DNA of 6,977 bases from contig JAAYWU010000111.1 in assembly GCA_012516295.1 (NCBI GenBank), forward strand, positions 1 to 6,977, read 5' to 3'. Shown one piece after another: positions 1-5,981 of this stretch; within the stretch, counting starts at the first letter, position 1, and the number at the start of each line of letters is the position of its first letter. Under the pieces are notes generated by a model. The model was not told the origin of the DNA and made no database searches. It saw only the letters and a program-made list of their open reading frames with translations. This stretch comes from Clostridiales bacterium. GTDB taxonomy: Bacteria; Bacillota; Clostridia; Oscillospirales; Acutalibacteraceae. Both the position numbers and the translations under genes were made by a program.

Positions 1-1269
1 ATGTCCGGTCTTTCCGCCGCTTCCCAGAACTGCGTCTCCGCCGGCTGCGGCCTGGGCTCCGCTCGTTTCAATGTCGCCGACGGTGCCGTCCGTCACTTCA
101 ACGGTGCCGCTTTCTATATCGATGGAACCGACCTTCCCGCCATTGATCTGGAGATTCCCGACATGGCCGGAAATTTTCTTCACATTGGTTTTCTCTTCGA
201 CATTCACGCTTGTGGTGCCCTTAGGGAATACCACTTCGCTGTCCGTAACATTGCTTGTTCCGGAATTTGCGTTGCCGGTCAGCATGGTTTTTCCGTCCGT
301 CTTTTTAATCATAAAGACTTTGCTGTCCGGGAATAGGGGCGCTGCGTCCGCCTTTTTTTCAATTTTTGTTTTCAGGGTGTAGGCGTCGCTGGAACTGGTC
401 GATGCCTTGTAGGTGGAACCGTCTGCAACCAGCTTCTTTACTGTGATGGACACGTTCATGGTGGACGCGTCCTGTGTGTACCGGTTGGTTTCGGAAGAGA
501 AAGCTCTGCCGACGGTGGCGGTCGGGAAGCGGGTGAACTCTGAAGTCGTGTCCGCGACCGGAATATGTACGTCATTGCCCGTCACGCTGAAGCTGTAGGC
601 ATTTTTATCCGTAATACCGGAGGTTGCCGCGGTTAAATCGGCGGGTTCATAAACCGCCAGCGCGGAATCGGCGCTCGGTTTTGCTTTATAAATGCCCAAA
701 GTCTTTGTATAGTTGGCGGTTTGGGCAAAGGTTTCAAAATCAGAAAAGCCGGTACCGGGCTTTTTGGAGGCAAAGTCTGCCTCGTATTCGCCGAAGACGA
801 TCTGATCCTTGTCGTAAACATATACGGTGAGGTTGTCCCTTGCCGTTACGGTGTAATCCTGTCCGTCGTCGTCGGTGTAGCTGCCTTCGTAAAGAACCGA
901 AATCACTTCTTTACCGGAAGCCGAGCTGCTTTTCAGCTTCAGCGACGCTGTATCGTTGGACTTGTCCACCTTTAGCGAAACAAGCCTGTCGCCGGAAACA
1001 TGGGCGATGTCCTTGATTTTCTCGTCGCTGACCATCTGGTGGTCCTTGGTTTCAAACAGGAAATCGCTGCCGCTGTTCAGCAGGAAATCCGTAAGGTCGG
1101 CGGTGTTTGAAGCACCGCCATTGACAAGATAAATGCTGTCCTGATTGGTGCTGCTGATTACGCCGGTGATTGATTTTACAGCCGCCGAAGCGCCAACGGC
1201 GGGAAAGCTGCTCAGAATCAACGCAGACGAAAGTACGAAAGAAAGAACTTTTGCTGCAAATTTTTTCAT
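1..1269 (-). CDS. Secreted repeat-containing surface protein, 3' end cut by window edge
   Basis: An uninterrupted reading frame of 423 codons starts at the ATG at 1269 and is still open at base 1, so the C-terminus lies outside the window. The start has an AGGAGG ribosome binding site (1278..1283) 8 bases upstream. Residues 1-29 form a typical signal peptide: MKK, a hydrophobic core around residues 8-22, and an A-S-A cleavage site near residue 29. The protein is therefore exported. Residues 30-340 are polar, rich in Ser, Thr, Asp and Val, and alternate in a beta-strand-like way (LTVYVYDKDQ, SITVKKLV); I recognise no family. From about residue 364 a Gly/Val repeat appears (GHVGNLQING, GKVGSIDIESG, GTVEVTDGTVGDIETSG), resembling beta-helix or stalk repeats, followed by an Ala/Gly-rich stretch. 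No catalytic motif, SLH domain or LPXTG is visible. It follows the sigma/anti-sigma pair on the same strand with no obvious terminator between, so it may be co-transcribed with them or controlled by them. Function unknown. Confidence 0.85.
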   Translation of the reverse strand, partial: MKKFAAKVLSFVLSSALILSSFPAVGASAAVKSITGVISSTNQDSIYLVNGGASNTADLTDFLLNSGSDFLFETKDHQMVSDEKIKDIAHVSGDRLVSLKVDKSNDTASLKLKSSSASGKEVISVLYEGSYTDDDGQDYTVTARDNLTVYVYDKDQIVFGEYEADFASKKPGTGFSDFETFAQTANYTKTLGIYKAKPSADSALAVYEPADLTAATSGITDKNAYSFSVTGNDVHIPVADTTSEFTRFPTATVGRAFSSETNRYTQDASTMNVSITVKKLVADGSTYKASTSSSDAYTLKTKIEKKADAAPLFPDSKVFMIKKTDGKTMLTGNANSGTSNVTDSEVVFPKGTTSVNVEEKTNVKKISGHVGNLQINGGKVGSIDIESGTVEVTDGTVGDIETSGAQAAAGGDAVLGSGGKTGH

Positions 1270-1277
1270 TCTGCAAT

Positions 1278-1283
1278 CCTCCT
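1278..1283 (-). promoter_or_regulatory. Ribosome binding site of the secreted protein gene
   Basis: AGGAGG on the minus strand, 8 bases before the ATG at 1269. It supports the start of the left-edge gene and rules against upstream alternatives. Confidence 0.75.
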
Positions 1284-1363
1284 GACCGAATGGTGTTTTT
1301 CAAATTTTGTGGTGAAAGTGCGGTGATGTTTTTCCAAAACAGCAGGCTTGCTGCCGCAGCCGT

Positions 1364-1401
1364 ATTCCATGCGTCAGCTTATGGATTCGTCCATATGGAA
1401 T
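1364..1401 (-). other. Inverted-repeat region between anti-sigma gene and secreted protein gene
   Basis: ATTCCAT (1364..1370) and ATGGAAT (1395..1401) can pair. Alternatively TATGGA (1380..1385) pairs with TCCATA (1390..1395) around a 4-base loop, and TCCATATGGA (1390..1399) is itself a 10-bp palindrome. The two foldings exclude each other. No T-run follows on the minus strand, so this does not look like an intrinsic terminator. It could be an attenuator, a processing site or an operator, or chance. Confidence 0.3.
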
Positions 1402-1404
1402 CCC

Positions 1405-2463
1405 TTATCGGTTTTGCTGACTGGAAAGGGAGGAAGGGGAACGGCTTCCGGCTTTTGTGCTGCTTGTGCTGCCGGAGGAGCTTTGTGCCTGAGAGGATGT
1501 TGTTCCTTTTTTGCTGGAAGCGGTGCTCGAATTTTCCTTTCCCGGGGTGCCGGATGAATCGGAATGGTTGCCTTTGCCGGATTCATCGGAGGAAACCGGG
1601 GAATCCTCGCTGCCCGTTTCCTGCGGTTTTGTGCCGCTGGCTGTGCCGGATGATTCCGGAGTATCTTTGCCCGCGGTTTCATCGGGAGCATCGTTATCCG
1701 ACGGAACGGAAATGTCCTTGGTATCGTCGCCGTCCGGGTTTGCGGATTCTTTCAACTCATCGATTCTTTTTATAATATCCTTTATTTGGGCGTCCTTGTA
1801 TTCGCTGACGGTAACGGAAGGATCAAGCTCCTGCAGCTCTTGAATCAGGCGCAGCTTCCCCGGGGTGATGGCCAGCCTTTTGGCTTCGTCCCGCTTTTCC
1901 ATGGAAATGTGATCTTTGCTGATTCTTGCGGTTTTACCTTCTGATTTTATTGCCGCTTCCGCGCCCTGCGCCGCGGAGTTTTCCAGTTCGATTGCGGCCT
2001 TGGTATTGTCGGTTTCAGACGTTACGGAAATTACCGTTGAACCATCCTGCGCAACAAAGCCCTTTTGCGCGGCCGCCCGGACCAAGGTATGGACGGCGCT
2101 TTTGACATCCGCGTCCATGATGTCCTGCCCGTTCAGAAGCGTTGCGCCGCCGCTGTCATAAGCCGTTGCGGACACAACCTTTCCGAACCCGTTCACACCC
2201 AGCTCAACGCTGGGATTGATGTCAAGGCTTATATAGGAAGACGGAGTGTGATAGTATATGGCTGCGGCAGCGGATGTTGCACACACAAGGACGACGGTAC
2301 AGACCGCTACAGCGGCCCTGTGCCTTACGAAACGTCCGGGTGGGTTCTGCGTTTCAGCGGGCGCCGTGCTTAAATTGGCAATAAGGAAATCCTTTGTTTT
2401 CCTCTTCAGGTCTTCCTCGGCACGGATATGGTTCATAGCTGCCTTAAAAATAGTTCCCATCAT
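1405..2463 (-). CDS. RsgI-type transmembrane anti-sigma factor
   Basis: This 352-residue protein should bind and restrain the sigma factor encoded just upstream. Residues 1-45 are a short charged, probably cytoplasmic segment (AEEDLKRKTKDFLIANL). Residues 49-70 are one membrane helix rich in Ala and Val. Residues 77-91 carry the RsgI hallmark YISLDINPSVELGVN, followed by a compact extracytoplasmic domain and a helical part with ITPGKLRLIQEL (about 199-210) as in RsgI-like proteins. In RsgI proteins the Asn-Pro bond in this motif is a self-cleavage site; here it would be N83-P84 (family knowledge, not shown here). Residues 240-352 are low-complexity Ser/Thr/Asp/Gly/Pro, probably a disordered wall-spanning tail, with no carbohydrate-binding domain at the end. 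The cytoplasmic RsgI N-terminal domain found with SigI is not evident. I chose the ATG at 2463, with GAGAGG 5 bases upstream; the ATG at 2460 or the TTG at 2466 are alternatives. The start overlaps the sigma gene by 20 bases, implying translational coupling. Confidence 0.85.
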   Translation of the reverse strand: MMGTIFKAAMNHIRAEEDLKRKTKDFLIANLSTAPAETQNPPGRFVRHRAAVAVCTVVLVCATSAAAAIYYHTPSSYISLDINPSVELGVNGFGKVVSATAYDSGGATLLNGQDIMDADVKSAVHTLVRAAAQKGFVAQDGSTVISVTSETDNTKAAIELENSAAQGAEAAIKSEGKTARISKDHISMEKRDEAKRLAITPGKLRLIQELQELDPSVTVSEYKDAQIKDIIKRIDELKESANPDGDDTKDISVPSDNDAPDETAGKDTPESSGTASGTKPQETGSEDSPVSSDESGKGNHSDSSGTPGKENSSTASSKKGTTSSQAQSSSGSTSSTKAGSRSPSSLSSQQNR

Positions 2464-2944
2464 CAAAACCTCTCAATTTCTTCTTTAAAATTGCTTTTGC
2501 CCTTCTCAGATGTGTGTGAATGGTATTCTGATTCCTTCCGAGAATCGTTGCAATTTCAGGGACCGTATAGTCCTCATAATAGAAGAGATAAATTACATTT
2601 CTGTATTTCTGTGGAAGGGATAACACCTCGCGCAATACACCCTCTTCGGCTTTATCCTCTATGGGAATTTCTAAGTTATCGATGGAACAGGTATTTTTTC
2701 GAAAGAAGCTTTTGTGGAAATCTTTGCATTCGTTTATGGTAACTCTGCAGAGCCATGCCTTTTCGTGCGCGTCGCTTTCAAACGGCTCTTTATGCTGTAA
2801 TAGCTTTAAAAAGACGTTTTGAAAGATGTCTTCCACATCCGCTTCACTTTTCAGATACATAAAGCATATTCTTCGAACCATATCGGAATATTTGTCGAGA
2901 GCTTCGGTTACAACATCGTTGGTACCGGACGATGTTTTTTCCAT
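2444..2944 (-). CDS. ECF-family RNA polymerase sigma factor (sigma-70 family)
   Basis: This 166-residue protein directs RNA polymerase to a specific set of promoters and should be held inactive by the membrane anti-sigma factor encoded next to it. Region 2 spans about residues 15-78 (DKYSDMVRRICFMYLKSEADVEDIFQNVFLKLL, given in two parts as DKYSDMVRRICFMYL and KSEADVEDIFQNVFLKLL), including the acidic DVEDIFQ core-binding segment. Region 4 spans about 103-157, with LPQKYRNVIYLFYYEDYTV and the helix-turn-helix PEIATILGRNQNTIHTHLRR that reads the -35 element. Regions 1 and 3 are absent, as expected for the ECF group. The ATG at 2944 has GGGAGGA (2951..2957) 6 bases upstream; a longer in-frame extension to 2986 lacks such a site and would overlap the promoter. 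The stop at 2444 lies inside the anti-sigma gene. ECF membership is clear; the subgroup and regulon cannot be told from sequence alone. Confidence 0.92.
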   Translation of the reverse strand: MEKTSSGTNDVVTEALDKYSDMVRRICFMYLKSEADVEDIFQNVFLKLLQHKEPFESDAHEKAWLCRVTINECKDFHKSFFRKNTCSIDNLEIPIEDKAEEGVLREVLSLPQKYRNVIYLFYYEDYTVPEIATILGRNQNTIHTHLRRAKAILKKKLRGFDDGNYF

Positions 2945-2966
2945 TTTCTTTCCTCCCTTCATTATA

Positions 2967-2995
2967 GATACGATTGAAAACGGCAAATACTTTCA
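2967..2995 (-). promoter_or_regulatory. Candidate ECF-type (autoregulated) promoter of the sigma operon
   Basis: On the minus strand TGAAAG (2995..2990) is followed after 17 bases by CGTATC (2972..2967). A GAA-containing -35 and a CGTAT-type -10 with 16-17 base spacing are typical of ECF promoters. The predicted start, near 2960, gives a leader of about 16 bases that just includes the GGGAGGA ribosome binding site. Autoregulation is inferred from position and motif; I found no second copy in front of the other genes here. Confidence 0.5.
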
Positions 2996-3004
2996 AAATT
3001 CGCC

Positions 3005-3020
3005 AAATTTTATAAAATTT
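3005..3020. repeat. Perfect 16-bp A+T palindrome upstream of the sigma promoter
   Basis: AAATTTTATAAAATTT reads the same on both strands. It lies 9 bases upstream of the candidate -35 element, where a UP element or a regulator binding site would sit. Low complexity means chance cannot be excluded. Confidence 0.45.
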
Positions 3021-3110
3021 TTATTCCAGGTATAGAGAACGCCCAATAAAACCGCTTTGGCGCCCGCTTGTTTGAAGCTGGGGTGAAAGCCCGACAGCCC
3101 GATGAAACTG
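3021..3110. other. Gene-free stretch, no recognised element
   Basis: Together with 3148..3345 this makes up most of the 401-base gap between the sigma gene and ligD. It contains AGCCCGA twice (3088..3094 and 3096..3102) and a short GGGTGAAAGCCC that could form a small hairpin, but no riboswitch consensus I can recognise. The minus-strand reading frame at 3021..3245 has no ribosome binding site, runs through the terminator hairpin, and is not credible as a gene. Confidence 0.4.
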
Positions 3111-3147
3111 AAAAAAGAGGAAGAAGTGTTTGCAACACATCTTCCTC
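3111..3147 (-). terminator. Strong intrinsic terminator for the ligD transcript
   Basis: GAGGAAGA (3117..3124) pairs with TCTTCCTC (3140..3147). After one A-A mismatch, GTGTT (3126..3130) pairs with AACAC (3134..3138) around a 3-base loop. On the minus strand the stem is followed directly by six T (complement of 3111..3116), the classic rho-independent layout. It lies about 200 bases beyond the ligD stop and upstream of the sigma operon promoter, insulating the two units. The T-rich stretch on the plus side (3157..3167) is offset, so termination in that direction would be weaker. Confidence 0.85.
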
Positions 3148-3345
3148 AATTGGTATTTTGTTTTTTGAGAATGCGCCTGCTGCTTATTGCTTGAAACGCG
3201 GCAGCGACTTAATACTATTCTAACGTAAATTCCAGAATAGGTCAAATTCCATTATCTTCTATGAAAAAATAATGTTGGAATACGATGGCCTTTTTCAAGC
3301 AGGCCCGCCGCCCGGTGCGCGGCCGCGTCTTGTCTGAGCGAACCG
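3148..3345. other. ligD 3' untranslated region with small inverted repeats
   Basis: No gene is supported here. CTATTCT (3215..3221) and AGAATAG (3234..3240) form a 7-bp inverted repeat with a 12-base loop. A G+C-rich block around 3300..3328 contains GCGGCCGC, but no T-run that would make it a terminator. The region is probably transcribed as the tail of the ligD message up to the terminator at 3111..3147. Confidence 0.35.
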
Positions 3346-5784
3346 CTATTTTAACGCCTGCTTATTTTGAAAGAAATCCTTCCACGGGTCACTCCTGCCG
3401 ACCCGGCGGAGTGCGTCCGCCATAGTGATACCGTCCGGGGCGACGGTATCAAGCTCATCCCAGGCGATTGGCATGGACACTTTGGCGCCCTTCCGCGCCC
3501 TTATGGAATAGGGTGCAACACTTGTAGCGCCTCTTCCGTTTCGAATCCAGTCAATAAAAATCTTGTTTTTCCTATTGCCTTTTCGGATATTGCTGGTATA
3601 ACGGTCGGGCCACTTCTGCTCCATTACTTCGGCAACGCGTTTGGCAAAATCATGGAATACGTCCCACGAAACGGTGGGATTGAAAGGGACGACAATGTGG
3701 TACCCTTTGCCGCCGCTGGTCTTAAGATACGCGTTAATCGAAAGCTCGGCAAGAATGCTTTTCAGATCCATCACGCCTTGGCGCACCGTACCAAGCTCCA
3801 TCCCCTCGTCCGGGTCAAGGTCAAAGACCATTACATCGGGGTTTTCAAGCTTTTCCACACGGCTGCCCCATGTATGAAATTCCAGCGTCCCCATCTGCGC
3901 TTGAGCGATAAGCCCGGTCGCGTCCTCAATATAAAAGTAATTTTCCATTTCCCCGTCGTTCGCGGGGATCGAAACGGAGACGATTCCTTGATTGTCCGTA
4001 CCCGGGTGTTTTTTAAAGAAGCAGGTCTGGGATATTCCTTTCGGACAGCGCACGATGCTTAAAATCCGGTGGGATACATAGGGCAGCATATGCGCCGCAA
4101 CCTTTTCGTAATATCGGATTACGTCCGCCTTGGTTATTTCAGGGTCGTCGAACATGACTTTATCCGGATGGGTAATTTTAATCACCTGTATGATTAGTTC
4201 ATTGCCGCTTTCTTGCATAGTTTTCTTATTGTCCACAGCGGATGGCTGACGCTGTACTTCCTCATCCGCTTTTTCCTTTCTTACCTTCTTCGGGTCCTTA
4301 TCCGTTCGCAGCCCTTTAAAGCTTGCCTGCCGCAGCAGATTCTCTTGCGTCCATTGCGCAAACTTGATTTCCGCCACCAATTGGGGCTCGAGCCATGTGA
4401 TTCTTTCGTTTGTTCTCGCCTGCGGCGCGTGTTTGAAAGGGGAAGCATCCCTTTTCAGATTTTTAAAATGCTTTTCAAGCTCGGTTACGCTGCGGGCGCT
4501 CAGTCCGGTTCCGGCACGCCCGGCATAGACAAGTTCTTCCCCTTCGTACACGCCAAGGAGGAGCGAGCTTATCCCGCTTGTTTTTTTATCGGATAGCGTA
4601 TATCCCCCAATGACGAATTCCTGCCTTTTATCGCATTTCAGTTTAATCCAATCCCCGTTTCTTGTCCCGCTGTACACGGAGTCGGCTTTTTTGCCGACAA
4701 TCCCTTCCAGGCCCGCCCGGCAGGCCGCAAGAAAATTCTCCTTTCCGTTTCCCCGGATATGCTGGCTGTAATGGAGCTTTTTTGGGCAATCCTTCATAAG
4801 GGCTTCCAGCGTTTCTTTTCTGTCGATCAGGCGGCGCCCTCGAAGGTCTTCTCCGTCCAGCGCCAGAAGGTCAAAGATGATATAGGTGAGGTTTTTGCCC
4901 ATCGGCTGTCGCATATAATTTTGAAGCGCCTGGAAATCCGTCCTTCCTTGGGCGTCTGTGACGGCCATCTCGCCGTCCAGGACCATTGCCCTGCCCGCAG
5001 CCCAATCAAAAAGGGAAGAGGCAATGCCCGGAAACCGGTCCGTAGAATTTTGGCCGTTTCTGGTCATAAGCCGGACGCTGTTTCCCTCGAGGAACGCCAC
5101 AATCCGGTAACCGTCATATTTCACCTCATAGAGCCATTCGTTTCCTTCGGGAGCCGTGTTTACCAGTTCGGCAAGCTGTACATCGGTTTGGTTAAACGGG
5201 TTCCGCTTAAATTTTTGCTCCGTTCCTGCTTCGATTTCCTTCATGGTACGTCCGGTTCTGACGCTGGTGGTGAATTCGGCAATCCCGTCGGAAGCTTGGG
5301 CATACTCGTCCTTTTCCTTGAGCAGGAGCCAGTTCTTTTCCGCTTCCCCCGCTTTTGCTTTCATTCGGACCAATGCCCATTTCCCCTTAAGCCTTCTTCC
5401 TTTTAAAACGAATTTAAGCGAACCGGTACGCAGGCCTTCGGATACGTCCGACAGAGGTTCCCAGAGTCCTTCATCCCAAAGCATGACGGTTCCGCCGCCG
5501 TATTCGCCCTTGGGAATCAGCCCCTCAAAGTTCCGGTATTCCAAGGGATGCTCCTCCACTTGTACGGCAAGCCTCTTATCACGGACATTGTAGGAAGGCC
5601 CCTTCGGCACCGCCCAGCTTAAAAGTACGCCGTCCCATTCCAGGCGGAAGTCGAAATGGTCCCGACGGGCTATATGGTGTTGAACAACAAACTTCAACTG
5701 TCCTTCCGGTGTTTCCGATACGCCCTCTGGTTCACGAGTCTTTTCAAAATTCCTTTTTCGGTTGTATTCTTCCAGCTTGGCCAT
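3346..5784 (-). CDS. ligD: ATP-dependent DNA ligase D: phosphoesterase-ligase-polymerase
   Basis: This 812-residue, complete LigD is the multifunctional end-processing and sealing enzyme of bacterial non-homologous end joining. Domain 1 (about 28-165) is the 3'-phosphoesterase: H37, H43, D45, R47 and H79 (HHIARRDHFDFRLE, then EEHPLEY) match the metal and phosphate ligands known from Pseudomonas LigD. Domain 2 (about 195-485) is the ATP-dependent ligase: K222 in EVKYDGYR is the adenylated lysine, with FDLLALDG (304-311), EGIVGKK (360-366), WIKLKC (379-384) and an OB fold starting near FVIGGYTL. A charged linker (about 490-530) leads to domain 3 (about 531-805), the primase-like polymerase, with metal-binding D655 and D657 in FDLDPD, SGGKGYH (690-696), and D745 in IFIDW. 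Length is close to Pseudomonas LigD (840). The ATG at 5784 follows AAAGGTGAG about 6 bases upstream. It is divergent from ku, its partner. Confidence 0.97.
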   Translation of the reverse strand: MAKLEEYNRKRNFEKTREPEGVSETPEGQLKFVVQHHIARRDHFDFRLEWDGVLLSWAVPKGPSYNVRDKRLAVQVEEHPLEYRNFEGLIPKGEYGGGTVMLWDEGLWEPLSDVSEGLRTGSLKFVLKGRRLKGKWALVRMKAKAGEAEKNWLLLKEKDEYAQASDGIAEFTTSVRTGRTMKEIEAGTEQKFKRNPFNQTDVQLAELVNTAPEGNEWLYEVKYDGYRIVAFLEGNSVRLMTRNGQNSTDRFPGIASSLFDWAAGRAMVLDGEMAVTDAQGRTDFQALQNYMRQPMGKNLTYIIFDLLALDGEDLRGRRLIDRKETLEALMKDCPKKLHYSQHIRGNGKENFLAACRAGLEGIVGKKADSVYSGTRNGDWIKLKCDKRQEFVIGGYTLSDKKTSGISSLLLGVYEGEELVYAGRAGTGLSARSVTELEKHFKNLKRDASPFKHAPQARTNERITWLEPQLVAEIKFAQWTQENLLRQASFKGLRTDKDPKKVRKEKADEEVQRQPSAVDNKKTMQESGNELIIQVIKITHPDKVMFDDPEITKADVIRYYEKVAAHMLPYVSHRILSIVRCPKGISQTCFFKKHPGTDNQGIVSVSIPANDGEMENYFYIEDATGLIAQAQMGTLEFHTWGSRVEKLENPDVMVFDLDPDEGMELGTVRQGVMDLKSILAELSINAYLKTSGGKGYHIVVPFNPTVSWDVFHDFAKRVAEVMEQKWPDRYTSNIRKGNRKNKIFIDWIRNGRGATSVAPYSIRARKGAKVSMPIAWDELDTVAPDGITMADALRRVGRSDPWKDFFQNKQALK

Positions 5785-5981
5785 GCATACTCACCTTTTT
5801 GATAACATACCACTTCCGTTGAACTTAAGCCTGAAAATTTAGGGGGGTTGCGGGAAATTGTAAGCTTTATTATCCGCTGCTTCCTTGCGGTTTATTCTTT
5901 TGCTGATGAAATGCGGGACGCTCCAAATTTTATTTGTATTTGGCGGTGCTTTGGTTAAACTAAAATATGGAGGTGGGGTTT
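5785..5981. promoter_or_regulatory. Shared ligD/ku divergent upstream region
   Basis: These 197 bases must hold the promoters of both end-joining genes, which suggests joint control. The ligD ribosome binding site (AAAGGTGAG on the minus strand, about 5790..5798) and the ku site (GGAGGTG, 5969..5975) are at the ends. A dyad CCAAAT (5923..5928) / ATTTGG (5938..5943) sits about 40 bases before the ku start and could bind a regulator. TAAAAT (5961..5966) resembles a -10 but is too close to the ku ribosome binding site. I cannot assign a convincing vegetative or sporulation-type promoter. Confidence 0.45.

Noticed and set aside
1..336. Plus-strand frames at the left edge (1..336, 71..382)
   Set aside because: They are antisense to the continuous signal-peptide-bearing minus-strand frame, which has a strong ribosome binding site.
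1170..1775. 201-codon plus-strand frame over the secreted-protein and anti-sigma genes
   Set aside because: Cys/Arg-rich shadow of two well-supported minus-strand genes; no start signals.
2961..2966. TATAAT on the minus strand as a vegetative -10 box for the sigma gene
   Set aside because: Transcription would start within the GGGAGGA ribosome binding site, and no TTGACA-like box is at 16-18 bases. The ECF-type pair further upstream fits better.
3060..3110. Resemblance to an FMN-type or other riboswitch (GGTGAAAGCCCGACAG)
   Set aside because: Only a short piece looks similar, the remaining conserved segments are absent, and it does not precede a metabolic gene.
3021..3245. Minus-strand 74-codon frame in the ligD/sigma gap
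   Set aside because: It runs through the intrinsic terminator hairpin, has no ribosome binding site and no domain-like composition.
3300..3330. G+C-rich block after ligD as its terminator
   Set aside because: No stable stem followed by a T-run; the hairpin at 3111..3147 is far better.
3367..4062. Long plus-strand reading frame opposite ligD (231 codons), and similar ones at 4213..4596, 4759..5406 and 5156..5593
   Set aside because: All lie antisense inside the unmistakable ligD gene, have no credible ribosome binding site, and their translations match nothing recognisable.
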